64,000 bases of DNA from Bactrocera neohumeralis. Taxonomy: Eukaryota > Arthropoda > Insecta > Diptera > Tephritidae. The DNA is taken from positions 26,946,839-27,010,838 of the forward strand of contig NC_065919.1 in assembly GCF_024586455.1 (NCBI RefSeq). Direction: 5' to 3'. The position numbers and the translations under genes are program-made. Below are positions 20,840 through 34,659 of the stretch, piece after piece. Every line of letters begins with the position of its first letter. The first letter of the stretch is position 1. Under the pieces are notes generated by a model. The model made no database searches. It worked only from the letters and a program-made list of their open reading frames with translations, and was not told the DNA's origin.

Positions 20840-22935
20840 AATCTTTCGCAGAACTTTTCTCTCGAAAACTTGTAACGTCGACTCATCGGTTGCTGTCATC
20901 GTACAAGCCTCTGGCTTTTGTTCGTCGAGAGAGGACTTTACTTTTCAATTGCCTACTCAGTCCGAAGTAGCACCTATTGGCAAGAGCAATCCTGCGTTGG
21001 ATTTCCAGGCTGACATTGTTGGTGGTGTTAATACTGGTTCCTAAATAGACGAAATTATCTACAACTTCAAAGTTATGACTGTCAACAGTGACATGAGAGC
21101 CAAGTCGCGAGTGCGACGACTGTTTGTTTGATGACAGGAGATATTTCGTTTTGCCCTCGTTCACTGCCAGACCCATTTTTTGTGCTTCCTTGTCCAGCCT
21201 GGAGAAAGCAGAACTAACGGCGCGGGTGTTGAGGCCGATGATATCAATAACACCCTTATAAAAGATTCCCTATCCTGACGGAGCGGGAATCAGTTTACAC
21301 AGCCGTGTTAGTTTTGCGGGGATACCAAATTTAGACATCGCGGCATAAAGGCAGATCTTTTGAAATCGACGAAGAGATAGTGTGTGTCGATTCTACATTC
21401 ACGGGTCTTTTCCAAGATTTAGCGCTTGGTGAATATCTGGTCGGTTGTTGATTTTCCAGGTCTAAAGCCACACTGATAAGGTCCAATCAGTTTGCTGACG
21501 GTGGGCTTTAATCTTTCACACAATACGCTAGATAGAACCTTATATGCGATGTTGAGGAGGTTATCCCACGGTAGTTGGCGCAGATTGTGGGGTCTCCTTT
21601 TTTATGGATTGGGCATAGCACACTTAAATTCCAATCGTTGGGCATGCTCTCGTCCGACCATATTTTACAAAGAACCTGATGCATGCTCCCTATTAGTTCT
21701 TCGCCGCCGTGTTTGAATAGCTCGGCCGGTAGTCCGTCGGCCCCTGCCGCTTTGTTGTTCTTGAGGCGGGCAATTGCTATTCGAACTTCTTCATGGTCGG
21801 GCAATGGAACGTCTGCTCCATCGTCATCGATTGGGGAATCGGGTTCGCCTTCTCCTGGCGTTGTACTTTCACTGCCACTCAGCAGGCTGGAGAAGTGTTC
21901 CCTCCATAGTATGCTCTGGGCATCGGTGACTAAATCACCTTTGGGGTTTCTAAAAGAGTATGCTCCGGTTTTGCATTTCTTCGTAGAATTTTCGAGCATT
22001 ACCCCTGTCGGCCAGCTTATCAAGCTCTACGTACTCACGCATTTCAGCCTCTTTCTTTTTCTGTCTCCCGCACGTGTTGTGGTCGATCGTAACGTTGCGA
22101 GGTAGGCAGTCTGTTTTCTCTCCGCTGCGACACCTCGTCGCACCAGCTGTTCTTTTGCATTTTCAGAAAACCAATGGTTTCGGATGCAGCTGTACGTAAG
22201 GAGTTTGAAATGCCGTCCCACAGTTCTCTTATACCGAGTTGTTGACGAGTGCTCTCAGAGAGCAGGAATGCAAGCCGAGTAGTAAATCGTTCGGCTGTCT
22301 GTTGTTATTGCAGCTTCTCGACGTCGAACCTTCCTTGTGTTTGGTGGCGTGCGTTTTTTGCTGCACAGAAGCGGGTGCGAATCTTAGCTGCAACAAGGTA
22401 GTGGTCAGAGTCGATGTTAGGACCTCGGAACGGAAGCACATCTAAAACACTGGAGACGTGTTTTCCGTCTATCACAACATGATCGATCTGGTTGGTAGTT
22501 TTTCGATCCGGAGACAGCTTGAGTATCTTCTTGTGCTGGAATCTAGTACTACAGATAACCATATTTCGGGCCCCGGCGAAGTCACTCAGCCTCAACCCAT
22601 TTGGTAATGTTTCGTCGTGGAGGCTGAATTTGTCGACCGTAGTGCCAAAGATACCTTCTTTGCCCACTCTGGCGTTAAAGTCGCCAAGCACGATTTTGAG
22701 GGCGTCTCTCATCCGAGGCAGTTGGGGGGGCTATGTAGGGGATGTTTCGCCTTCTCACTTTAGCTCGCCTTCAAACGGATATTCTTAGGCTACCCAGAGG
22801 ATACTTGGTCAAAGAGCGGAAGTTGTGAGCTGCTTGAGCCATGTGCAAAAGAATCGTTTCTGGCCAATCCCAAGTGAATGGCGATCAGAGAACTTTCCTC
22901 ACTTCCGTGAACTTCTACACATGACTCCATCCTCC
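20840..22935 (-). mobile_element. RTE-type retrotransposon, longest copy
   Basis: Reading on the minus strand from 22,935: the 5' leader; the distal half of the endonuclease (GDFNARVGKEG, then NQIDHVVI and a final 'SDHYLV', the usual AP-endonuclease motifs); a linker; the reverse transcriptase opening (NNKAAGADGLPAELFKHGG and 'DWNLSVLCPIHKKGDP'); a degraded RT centre; and the post-catalytic part with MGLAVNEGKTKYLLSS and 'VDNFVYLGTSINTT'. The endonuclease N-terminus is deleted and the leader joins at MRDALKIVLGDF. The RT core is also damaged around 21,240-21,400. About 300 bases of the 3' end present at 48,343-48,660 are missing. It is not active. Confidence 0.85.
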
Positions 22936-24620
22936 ATGTGATTATAATGCCTAAAAAAGAAACTTTTATATACCGGAAAATCGCTTAAATTTAATAAAAT
23001 AATGATTATGTCAAGATTGCACTCAAGGGTTTGACTCGAGAAATGTGGTGGATAGTGATATCGAACTCACAGCACACTGCATTCTCACGATTTTCTCTCT
23101 GCATTTAGATTTTAGCTTAGAAAACCACCGAGAATTCAAGAACAAATTCACACATGGCAAACTGCTAATAATATCTGTTAAATACTGCATAAATTTCTTC
23201 AAAAAACATGACACATTTCCTTCACTTTGCTTATTCGCATGCTTACATTCTTCATAGGCACCTTAACCCATTAAATTAATCAAGAAAAAGGAAATGACGT
23301 AACTAAAGTTAAGCACCGCACTCATTTGCATTGAGAGTCATTTAACAAATTTGCAAGGAAAACATAGCATAGCCGCAGGAGCAGATTTACGCACATATAC
23401 ATATGCCTCATTATGAGAATTACTGTTATACACACATACATATCTACACATGCATTTGTTTGCTAAGAAGTTTATATGCAAATGCGTTACTCATACGCCC
23501 CGTAGCACCACTTCTAACACCCAGTCGAGCAAAGGCGACAAACGCGGCATTGCAAAACAGACGCGACTTGTGTAAGACAGTTTGACTTTGAGCTCAGTAC
23601 TTAACTACTTAATTATTCTTGAGAAGCCGTGTAATTATATATGTATGTGTGTGTGTGTAAGGATGTTAGTTACTTGGTGGGCGAAAAAATAGCTAAAGAA
23701 GAGAAAAATTTATAGACTTGGCAGGAACGCTGAAAGTATTTTATGCAAACACACACATACATATCTTTAAGCGGAAGCTTATATATGTATATATGCAAGC
23801 TTCAAGCATTTGGCCTTAGTCCTCACTACATTTTATCGCTATTTCTTCGAAAGTGCCAAGAACTGTTTATTTTTGAATTTATATTACAGCGAATAGTTAG
23901 TATGCATTAAAAAATTGTGCAACTATGCATTTTTATTTACTTTTCTACTTTCGCTATTTTTTGAATTTTTAATGCTAAATAAAATAAGCTTGTTAACACC
24001 AGTTGTTGTTGTTGCACTTTGCCGTCAAGTAAATAAATTCATCTTCAGCACTGTTTTGCATGCCAGCGTACAGTTGGTAGCGCAAAACAGCATAACCCAC
24101 TTGAGGCGCAGCTCTTTTGTAGTCTTCCACTTGCTCCCGGTTCGCTTTTCAACGCGCTTCAGCACTGGCAGCTGTGATCGTGACAGGCCGCTAAGTAAAA
24201 TCGTATTAGCTCTTTCTTGTCGTTTAGCTAAGCTGATTATGGGTTGCAGTTCGACCCCTTGCGTCGCAATTGGCGAATGCAGTTCAAGGTGTGTTGAAAC
24301 CCGAAGCATCGAAAGCTTGTGACGTTTCAAACGCTTCACCTAGTTGCCTAGTTAACCGTGTCGCACAATGCAGCAATATCATATTGCAAAATACACGGAG
24401 AAAATTTAGGAAATTCAAATTCAAGTCTCTAATATATGTATAACGGGCACGTAAATAAGCAAAACTTACCTTTTTGAATGGTGAACACGGAAGGGACGCT
24501 CGAAGTTCTCTTAAAACAAGCGAAATCAATAGTTCGGTTAAGTGTTCATGGTTATCTGGACTTCCCGGCCTGTGTCCTATGAGGCGAGAAATAATAACAA
24601 GTTTGATGTCACCAAGCACA
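22936..24620. other. Intergenic, simple repeats, no gene
   Basis: A TG run lies near 23,645-23,658. Opposed open frames at 23,915-24,322 (plus) and 24,025-24,339 (minus) overlap each other, lack known domains and are probably chance. Confidence 0.45.
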
Positions 24621-25808
24621 AGGTTTATAGATCTCTAAACAATTTTTGACAAAAGCAGAAGCACTGCGACAGAGACAGCGACAAAGAAGTTTAAAGGAAT
24701 GGCAGAAATGCTTGGCCAAGGCGATGAAGGCTGGATCGACTTGTAAGCATGAACAACACTAATAACTATATGACACAGACCTGGACTGTGCACGCCTTAT
24801 TTATGATATAGCGAATCTGATTGCTCTTTCTATAGCAATGGACGTGAAAACGAGAAGTTTCTATCAGAGCGACTTACTCTTCCTGAACATATCGAAACAA
24901 CAAGTGTGTAATAGAGCTAAGCAGGAAAATAGAGCGCGGTAGTCACCGCGGTAGAGCTTAGAAGAGCGGGCAATGGGTTAGGGATACCCCAAAAAGGTAT
25001 GGTTGTAGAGCCAATCGCCTAAAACTAATACTCGCAATGAAATGCCTCATAACGGTTCCTCAAGGAAAAAATTAAAAGTTATCCGGAAGGGAGTTAATGG
25101 TTTAGTTAGCTTCGCAGGTTTCACATATATAAATAAATACTGCGCAGATCTACGATAAGATGCACCAGTTGCCATATGACAGAAGATATCCTTCGATAAC
25201 AAAACAAGAAATGGGATTTCTATTTTTTCTTCTTAAATAGGGTTTAAAACTCTTTCGCACCATATAGGGATCATCATCCTATGTGAGTGGTGCATCCACT
25301 ATAAAACTCTCTCCATCTATCAACGAATTTTTCATTGTATCGGGACCGCTTTCGCATTACGCCAGAGTGAGGTTTGCAACATGGACCAAGGCAGTCAGGG
25401 ATTTCTACGGTTGTGTGGCCAACGTCATGCTATTTGACTAATTTTTTACTGACTCGAATTCTCCGGGGCCGGAGAGTCTGCGTCCATGTCTCTTTTTTTA
25501 AGTACTTTGCACATATTCCACATAAGAAGCAATTTGCTACCAGTTTTTGCCGCTGGCTAGCTGATTTCATCTGGATTTTCCATATTCCCAAGCATGTGTT
25601 TTAACGTTATTCGTTCTTTCATCCGTCGACGATACTTAAAAATATGTGTGGTTTGCGTCGTCTAGCGATTCGCCTCCATATATACATACAAGTAGGGCTT
25701 TCTGTTTTTCTCATGGTGTACACGTATTTTCGGAAAACACCGTGAAGAGAGAGTATCTGTAATAAATAGTAATTCATCTCGCCTCTGTTTCTAATACCTA
25801 CACATTTC
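24621..25808. other. Unassigned, probably old transposon debris
   Basis: The sequence is more GC-rich than the neighbouring intergenic DNA. Short open frames occur but none contains a motif I can name. The mariner at 25,811 interrupts it, since similar-looking DNA continues at 26,720. Confidence 0.3.
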
Positions 25809-25810
25809 TA

Positions 25811-26717
25811 CAAGGTGCGTTTCAAAGTAAACAGGACTTAAAAAAAACAGAACAAATGGTTTTTTCGGCAAAATCAATTTATTGTATTCAAAATAGTCTC
25901 CTTCTGCTTCAATGCAGATTTTTGCATGTCGAACGAGTGTTTTAGCTTGCCGCCAGTTTGCCGGTGCAAGCCTTTTGAATGGCCTCTACGTCTGCATAAC
26001 GCTTTCCTTTTATGGGCAAATACATTTTTCTGAAAAGGAAGACGTCGCACGGTGCTATATCAGGTGAATACGGGGAGTGGTTAATGGTTAAAATGTGATT
26101 TTTGGTCAAATAATCGGTCACAAACGTCGATCGATTAGACGGATTCTGATCAATTTTTGGTCGTCAGTCAATTTGTGCGGAACAAACCGTGCACACACCT
26201 TTCGTAAGCCCAAATGTTTGGTCAAAATGCGATAAATCGATGTTTTGGAGATGTTCAATTCCATTTCCATGAATTTCAATGATGATTTCGACTGATTTTT
26301 GATGAATTCACGCACAGTTTCGATGGAATTTCCGGTGATCACGGATTTTGATTGGCCCACATTTTGATCGTCATTTATGTTCTCACGACCACTTTGAAAA
26401 CATGCACTCTGCTACGGGATAGTCAATCAACTCCATAAACTTGTTTCATCAATTTAAGCGTTTCGGTAAAAGTTTTACCAATTTTAAAACAAAATTTAAT
26501 ATTGTCTCTTTGTTCGAAGCTCATTTTCGCACCGATAACACAAACATACTGACACTTAAAACGCAATAACTTCACTTCCAATCCATGAAATGTCAAGAAA
26601 TTCTCACTGGACAATCAATAAAGATAGCAGATTCTAACGCCGACTAGTCGACATATAGATGGCGCCACCAGGGGACGCTAAATTCAAAAAGTCCTGTTTA
26701 CTTTGGAAAATACCGTG
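25811..26717 (-). mobile_element. Mariner deletion derivative with both ends (copy 2)
   Basis: The 907 bp unit has matching termini (CAAGGTGCGTTTCAAAGTAA at the left, CACGGTATTTTCCAAAGTAA inverted at the right). TA flanks it at 25,809-25,810 and 26,718-26,719. The minus strand encodes MSFEQRDNIKFCFKIGKTFT, the HTH piece SLKFMEMELNISKTSIYRIL, then HKLTDDQKLIRI. It jumps to the C-terminal SPYSPDIAPCDVFLF (third catalytic Asp) and GKRYADVEAIQKACTG. The centre of the catalytic domain, with the first two Asp, is absent. The same junction occurs in copies 1 and 3. Confidence 0.85.
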
Positions 26718-26719
26718 TA

Positions 26720-27064
26720 TATCTTTGAGTAGATTGGCGGTTCATCTTCCATCGCGCTTCCTTGTCCACCGGTCTTACCAAAGTTTAAGTATGTGCATCC
26801 TCGTCTGTTGTCTTGTGGACGATTGCATATCTATTCGGTCCCTCTTCAATAGCCAATAATAACCAATCTCTCTTTTACGAGTAAATCTATTGGGCTGACG
26901 CCACTTGTCACTAGCACTATGGATTCGGATGCAATGCGGTATCCGCACTGTCTGAGGCGACTTTCAGAGTTGCTGTCCTCTGCAACAAGAATAAATAATA
27001 GGTAAAATTGAAAAATTGGTATTATTTCTGTTCATATGATTCCTTATAGTTCTTCTTCTTTACT
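26720..27064. other. Unassigned spacer between transposon copies
   Basis: Possibly the right-hand continuation of the sequence interrupted by the mariner. No gene recognised. Confidence 0.3.
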
Positions 27065-28845
27065 GGTGTAGAAAACCGCTTACGGTTATAACCGAGTTTA
27101 CAACACCGCGTCAGTCGTTTATTCTTTCCGCTATTTGGCGCCAATTCAAGATACCATGTGCAGATGGGCCCTTCTCCATCTGACCTCTTCAACGGAGTAG
27201 AGGTCTTCCTCTGCTTCTACCGGCAAGTACTGAATCCAAAACCTTAAAAACTGAAATGTTATCTTTCACCCGGACGATATGACCTAGTCACGACAGCCGT
27301 TGTCTTGATAAAGAACTTGTAGAGTTTAGTCTTTGTTCGTCTCGAGAGGACTTTATTTTTCAATTGCCTTCCAAGATAGACGAAATTATCTACGACTTCG
27401 AAGTTATGACTGTCAACAATGATAAGGTCCAATCAGTTTATTGACGTTGAGTTTCAGTCTTTCGCACACTACGATCAATGAGACCTTATGCGCGATATTT
27501 AGGAGGCTTATCCCAAGGTAATTGGAGCAGATTCTGAGGTTCCCCTTTTTGTTGATTGTGCAGAGAACAGTTAGGTTCCAATCATCAGGCATGCTTTTAT
27601 CCGACCATATCTTGCAAAGAAGCTGATGCATGCACCTTGTCAGTTCTTTCACGCCGTATTTGAATGGCTCAGCCGGTAATCCATCGGCCATTGCCGCTTT
27701 GTTGTTCCCGCAAGAAGGCAATTGCTATTGCTATTAGAACTTCATCAGGTCAGGCAATGGAATATCTATTCCATCGTCATCGATTGGGGAATCAGGTTCG
27801 TTACCTCCAGATGTTAAACTTTCACTGCCGTTCCGCCAACTGTAGAAGTGTTCCTCCATACATTCAGTATGCCCTGAACATAAACCACTACATCATCACT
27901 TTAGGACTTACAATAGTATGATCTGGTCTTAAAAACTTCCGTTAGTCACCGCCTCTTTTCGTAGAATTTTCGAGCATTACCATGTTTCTCAAACTCTTCA
28001 TAATAATCGATCGATCGCAACATTGTGAGGTAGGCTGTCCGCTTTCTCTCCACTGCGACATGACAGTCCTCATCGTACCAGCTGTTCTTTCGACCTTTAC
28101 GAAAGCCAATGGTTTCGCTTTCAGCTGTACGTAAGGAGCTTAAAATGCCGTTCCACAGTTGCCCTATACCGAGTTACTGTTGAGTGCTCTCAGAGAGCTG
28201 GAGTACAAGCCGAGTATAAAACCGTTTCGCTGTCGGTTGTGATAGTAACTTCTCGACATCGTACCCCGCTGTCCTGGTGTTTGTTGACGGGCGTGCTTTG
28301 CTGTACAGTGGCGGGCACGTATCTTTGCTACAACAAGAGAGTGATAATGTAAGGTTCTGGGAGTGTAGCATTTTAAGAACACTGGATACATGCCAGCCAT
28401 CTATCACAACATAATCAACATGGAATCTAGTACTACAGACAACCATATCTCCGGCCCCTGCGCAGTGCATCAGCCTAAACCCATTTGGACAGGTTTCGCC
28501 ATGGAAGCTAAATTTTCCAACTGTTCTACCAAAAATGGCTTGGTTGCCCTCCTGGAGTTTAAATCGCCAGTGTGATCGCCAGGACTCGACGACTAAATCT
28601 TTCTCCCACACCGAATTTGCACGCCTTCATATGGGCACTGAAGTAAATGCCACAAAGACCTGCTCGTCTCCGTCCTTGTCCCGTACATCGCATTTTTTGG
28701 ACGAGTGTCAGCCTTTACTTTTACGAGGATGTCAACCACCTGGGCATCGGCACCTTCCCAATTCAGGGACTGGACATTTCAGGACCATGCCCTTAAATCA
28801 TAGTCTTTATTACGTTTGCTGTGGTTGTCATCAAAAGTAGGGTCT
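27065..28845 (-). mobile_element. RTE-type retrotransposon, decayed copy
   Basis: From the right: a frame-shifted endonuclease with VDYVVIDGWHVSSVL and GRTVGKFSFHGETCPNGFRL; then linker; then RT opening MADGLPAEPFKYGVKELTR and 'DWNLTVLCTINKKGN'; then a 3' part ending in the inverse of the 3' terminus near 27,070-27,120. It is more diverged than the copy at 20,840, with many more stops, so it is an older insertion. Confidence 0.8.
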
Positions 28846-28849
28846 TTTA

Positions 28850-29990
28850 TCCACATTATACACATTTATATAGCAAGCCGTTTGCTTCAAGACCGACGCT
28901 CGCTCGCAGCTGCACCTGAAAACCGAATATGTCGGAGTGGCTTGGCTGAAGCTTTCTCTCATTTAGCCGTCACGCATGAGTTGGTTACTGCTAGGGTGCG
29001 CGGCGAAGACGCAGGATTAGGAATTTCATAAAGCCCTACGACTGTAACTGCTTTCCTAGAAGCATGGCTATACCCCAGTTACCGCTTCAAAATAATAAGA
29101 AATCAAAACCACGTCGACTTCTCCAAATTTACAGCTTGTCCATAAGTTTAGAACTTTTATAAGTCTGGCCGCCCAACTGCCGCGACTCTCATTCTCCCAT
29201 CTTTGTTGCATTACCGCTTATAACTAATATTGTATCGCCAGACACTGTTCGGTAGGCTGATGCAACTCTGAGGGCTGCGAGGCGATGCACTCTGGCCACT
29301 ACCTTACGTCGGTTTTCCTTTTTTAGCACGTCTGCCCAGATCTCAGCCCTTATAATACCTGTAGGACGCAGATTGTCGTCGATATTAGGAGCTTTCTTTT
29401 TTCTTGGCTATGAATATCCGTAGTCGTTTGTGTACTTATCTCGAGGGGTATGTGCTTATTTGTTAGCAGTATTAGCTCTGTTTTTTTCGTAGCGAGCTCG
29501 AGATGATGTGAGTTTAGCCGTGCATGTGTACCTATCATGACCTGATTAAGCTTTCTTCTTCTTCCTTTTCTTTATCTCTCACTGTAATTACTGCTGGCAA
29601 TGCCAGCCGCCTAGCCAATTAAGTACAATTGGTCTGGCATTTCTAGTTTTAATATAGCATCGTAGTTAATGTTCCACAATCTGGGCCTAGATAGTGCTGC
29701 TCCTGACGTGTCTGCTATCTGTCGTTGTCCCTCTCTAGTTTGGTACAGCAGTTTTCTGTTGCAGTGTCTGTTCTGGTAGCTCCGCATCATAGCTCTGAGT
29801 TAGTCGGAGATCCGTTGAAGGCGTTTCGGTTATCTGAAGTCGCCAGAAATACTATTCTTTTGTATTTATGCCATCTGCGCAGTGTCACTTCTACACATTC
29901 AATGACGCATTTTATAGCTCCTAGAGTTGTTCTTCCGGAGCTAAAGCCGTGTTGACTAAGAGAGTAGCCTGTCATACAGCTATATATATT
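28850..29990 (-). mobile_element. R1-like non-LTR retrotransposon relic
   Basis: Minus-strand pieces in order: YSLSQHGFSSGRTTLGAIKC and 'DNRNAFNGS' (the RT motif usually written D.RNAFN), then LNSHHLELATKKTELILLTN (post-catalytic region), then 'WQQRWDGENESRGSWAARLI' at about 29,180 (C-terminal region). Frames are broken between pieces, and the 'ADD' box is not recognisable. Confidence 0.7.
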
Positions 29991-32900
29991 TCCGCTATAT
30001 CATTTAAATCAATATTAGTGTCATTATCTTTGACATAATATGGTTTGATGCTCAAATTTTATGAAAATGGGGATGGCCCGGTGCCATCAATAAAAAGTAA
30101 ATTGTTTTATAAATCAGCATAATTGTTTCTTCTAAATGCTTTTCCCGATAATCAGCAAGTTATCATATAAGTACTTGAGCACTATGGTAAAATAAAAATA
30201 TTTATTTAAAAAAATGGAAAATATAATATCAATAAATTGATGAATCAGTGGCTCTCTGATTCTATATCCTCCCTTGTCCCCGCTTCTCTCTCTATAGTCC
30301 TGCATATAACATTTTTAAAAGTCTGCTAGCATCAAAAAATATTTCGCCGTTTTTAATTCATGCAAGTTGTGGAAGTCTAAAATATTCAATTGCACCAGAG
30401 CATACCTTACTCAATTCTTTTCATGTCGCTTAAAAAATTTTTTCAATATTTCTATGATCTTAAATGGCCATCAAATATCCGAAAATTTATTTTGCTTTTT
30501 TTCTATGTGCACAACTTTCAGCTCCTCTCCTTGGCAGGCCGCAGAAACGTTTTACACCGGGAGCGCATTTTGAGCGCAGAAAATAAATATGTCAGTCGCA
30601 GGTTTGGCATATTCCTTTTTCTAGATTTTGTAGTTATTTTAGCATTTTTCCTCCTCAAATCTGCATTTCCACTACGGCGCCAAGTTAACGTTACCTGCAC
30701 CACTTGTTGTTGTAACTAAACAAGCAGAGGCGTATGTTTATGCAAATGTCGTTAAGTTAATGCGTTTATCTCGAAGCTAACGCTGGCGTCCTCCAACGCC
30801 GAGCAGCAACAAGCGCTTTAAAAAACACTGTGTCAGTAATATTCTGTCTTCGCTGTTGCGCTTCCAAGGCGACACCTACCATACGCTGCCGTAGCACACT
30901 TTCGCTTGACTGACGACCCTCACTATTAGGTTAATGTTAACGATTTTTTTCATGTAATTTCACGCCGTCTGTCCTTTACCTGCTAGGATTTTTCTTTCGC
31001 ACAGTCTCCTCTGCTTATGCATTTTTAATTTTGCACTAATTCGCAATTTTGCCATCCGCCACTCCGGCACTGTCGCGTCACGTAGTTGGAATGCGGAAAG
31101 GTCAAGTTCGGCTATTAAATCTCAGCATACGAGATGCCAAAATTAATTGCTATGCTCGGATTTCAAGGCGAGCGTTTCGTGAAGGTGTTGCGCATTTTTT
31201 GCTATTTCATTTCACCATAACTTAAACCCGCCAGTCCCTTTGGCAACTACGCCATCAATTTAAATTTGTTGAATATTGTAAAGTCCCATTGTAAATAATA
31301 CATATTTTCGCACACACCAAGTCCATTAGCGTGGCGACTTCCCACAGTTTAATGTGTGTCTAAAGGTATCCCACCGCGTTGATTTCTTTTGTCCTGCTGA
31401 GTGACAGACAACATTATGTCGACGCGACTCGTTTCCCAGTAAGCCAACTGCCGACCCTCCATACATTCCCGTTTTATAAGCTGCAATTCACAGCAGAACA
31501 GCCCACACGGCCCGGTCACTGCTCGCAGTAAGCCACTTACTGCGCAATTCGAAGCTTTTCCGCTGAAAAGCATTTCAGTAGCTATAAATTTTGTACCATT
31601 TATATAATTTTATTAAATTATACGACTATTTTTAAGCACTACTCAAATTGCACCCACAGTTGGGTTGCTTAGTTCCGTCGCATTTGTTTACTTCAACATT
31701 TGCTTTTAATTTTTAAAGTACCCTCTCTGTCCCATTCTTAATTTCCGTCCGTTTGAACTTTTTCTTCCACGCACTTCAACTTCCCATTTCAACGCGTTTG
31801 CGCTTTTGTCGCCCACAGAGTGTCCTCTATCGTTACATTGCTTTTCATTAATTTAAATAGTCAAACAACAATTATCTTAAGTACTTAATTACTAGGGTCA
31901 TTCAAAAATTCGGTGCCATTGCTTCCTCAAGTTTAGTTTGCGAAGAATGACAAGCTGTCAAAAATCTCCTAAGTGATGATACCCAAATGTCATAAGCACT
32001 CGATGTCATTTAAAATAATTACTTTCTGTCAGACCCGAGAGGTCGTTGTGGATGTCGGTATGTTAGTATTTGAGTAGGTATAATCGCGGCCTCTTGTTTT
32101 CTTTTTGACAAAATACAGGTGAACAACTACGTATTCAATTAAACGAGGATTCCAGTTCCAGTTATTGTAGAGTATTTTAGGGAAGACCCCTAGTAAAATT
32201 TAACAGAACAAATTTGGTTTTACTAATATCCGCATTTTCAAATCTCACATAAATAAGAAATGATGGTAAACCCAAGAGCCTGTCCAGAACTGTTATCCTA
32301 AAAATGTATACAAGAGAATTATTGTCTGGTTAGTTCCCGCACAAAAACTAGAGATAATGGATTCGTTAACTCTTCATGACCCCAGATATTATAGACAACA
32401 GTTTTAAAACTTAAATTTGGTATCATTGTACTTCCTTGAAAAAAAAACTGTAAAACCACGTTCCTTTCTACTTTTAAATTTCTGGAGGAGAGAGCATAGC
32501 TCAACTAAAACAGTTTCGACTAAATTTGACTATATACATTTTTCTCTACTATTCTAAACTACCGTTAGTTCCGCTGGCTTTAATAAATGCGTCCTCAACT
32601 TAATGTGTCGTTTGCTAAAAATACATTTTCTCATCTCGTTCAAAACAGTTGCTTAGCGCCCGCTGTATTTACGAAAAATATATGTTTATATACATAAATA
32701 CATACACATAAACATCGTGTGTTCGCTGACTCGTGAAATTATCACTAATGAGCCATAAATTCTTTAAATTAAAATTTTATGAAGCACTTAGTACAGTCAA
32801 ACTGAAAAAAAAAATTGAAAATTAAATACTATTTGCGATATTTGCTTCAGTAGGCGACAACTTTGCCAAGTTTAATGGATTTGAAATGCGTAGATTCCGG

Positions 32901-33559
32901 CTGATTTACGCTGAATTTTTATTTGAATTAATGTCTTCGGAATTTAAGGCGTTATTTAATTTATTTAAGGTATCACTTTGCTCTTACAAACATTTAAGGA
33001 AGCTAAATTTAGATGTAACCGAACAGTTTGTACACACGAAATGTTCAAAGATCAAAGCCGGATATATTTATAGGTGTTGGCAATACCTTATATCAAAAAC
33101 CGTTGCGAAAGGATTCAATAATCATATCATAATCATATTTGGTACCTAACCTAAGCTATGGGTTATATAATCAGTTAGTCCAATACAATTCTAATAAAAT
33201 AATAAAACAAATTTCTATATTCTTTGCATTGGTGCTGTAGGAAAGAATATGACATAGCGATAACCATAATTTGCATTTCCGAATGACATAAAGATATCCT
33301 CTATATAGATATATTAATTGTAAACTCAACTATAGGGTAAAAATTTTAGCCATTGGTGTATTTAGAAAATTCACTTCAAACCAGGATACCATTATATTAA
33401 GGGTTGAAGTTAAAACCGATTTCATTCATATTCAGCCGGTAATTAAGAAAGCACTTAATTTCATTATAAATATAGCACATTAAGGCCCAAATAAACCTTT
33501 TAAAGTCAAGTCGAAAAAGTAAAAAAAAAAATGTTTAAAGGAAGTCCAAAACCACTATA
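29991..33559. other. Intergenic AT-rich DNA, no gene recognised
   Basis: A 3.5 kb stretch without a recognisable coding exon or transposon motif. Small frames at 30,367-30,719 and 32,886-33,149 have no family resemblance. It may contain single-copy host noncoding DNA. Confidence 0.4.
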
Positions 33560-34653
33560 CTATTGTGGGCAAAAAATAGTAAGACTTTTTAATTTAAGTT
33601 TTGTACGAAAACCATTCGTCAAAATATTTTTTTAGGTTGGTATGAGTGTCAGTGAAATCGGTGCCAATTGTCACATCAAAATAATCATTAGTGTTTAGTA
33701 TGCGTTTGTCTTTCTGAAGCACATAAGTTGTATTCGGCGATTTTTACGCTGAGTAAAATTATTCAACAAAGATGTTCCATTAAATTTTGTGTGAGAAGTC
33801 AAGTTTCTGGTGCCGAAACAATCAGAATGTTGGAAAAGCCCTTCGTTTTTATAAGTATTTTTGATTGGTACAAATTATTCAAGGAGGGTCGGGAACGCGT
33901 TGACGACGAAACACGTCCAAGACGGTCATCAACATCAGCAGATGACCAACACGTCAGTAAAATAAAGGAATTGGTGAAGGAATGTACGATTAACAGTCAA
34001 AAATCATACTGGTACCGTTGAAATGTCGGAAGGATCACTGAAAACCATTTTGAAAGATCATTTGGGCCTAAGAAAAGTGAAAGCACGATTGGTTCCAAAA
34101 TCACTAAATTTTTTCGGAAAACAGCTTCGCGTTAACGTCTGTAAAACAATGCTATCGACTATCAGGACGCCACGAAACGTATTATTATAATGATAATAAT
34201 TACATATTAGCGATGAGTCTTCTATCTATGCTTACCACCCGAAAACAGACGATCAGTCGGCCGAATATCGTGGCAAAGGTGAACCGAAGCCCAAAACTCC
34301 GCGCCAAGTTTTCTTCGATTATCGAGCTGTGGTGCACTATGAATTCCTTCCGACATGCCAAACTGTCAACAAGGAATACTACGAGTATTTGAATATTATG
34401 AGTCATTTGCGCGAAACTATTCGTCGAAAGAAGACGAAGACAAATCTTGGTTTTTGCATCACGATAGGGCACCGTCGCATATTGAATTGATTGTCTATCA
34501 GTTTTTCGCCAAATTTTCAACCAATATCGTGCCGCAATCATCGTATTCGCCTGATTTATGTCCGTGTGAATTCTGTCTATTCAGCAAAACGATTTAGATT
34601 TAAAAATTTTATTTTAAAATTTTGAACAAAGTCTTATTATTTTTTGTTCATAG
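33560..34653 (+). mobile_element. Mariner relic of a third type
   Basis: The left end GGGCAAAAAATAGTAAGACT is inverted at the right end (AGTCTTATTATTTTTTGTTC), giving a unit of about 1.1 kb. Plus-strand pieces: 'RSQVSGAETIRMLEKPF', ETRPRRSSTSADDQHVSKI (mariner linker with the RPSTS-like motif), VKELVKECTINSQ, then WFLHHDRAPSHIELIVYQFF and NIVPQSSYSPDLCPCEFCLF. These hold the second and third catalytic Asp, the latter with the SPDL signature. Frames are broken near 34,020 and 34,170. Confidence 0.8.
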
Positions 34654-34659
34654 TAGGAT

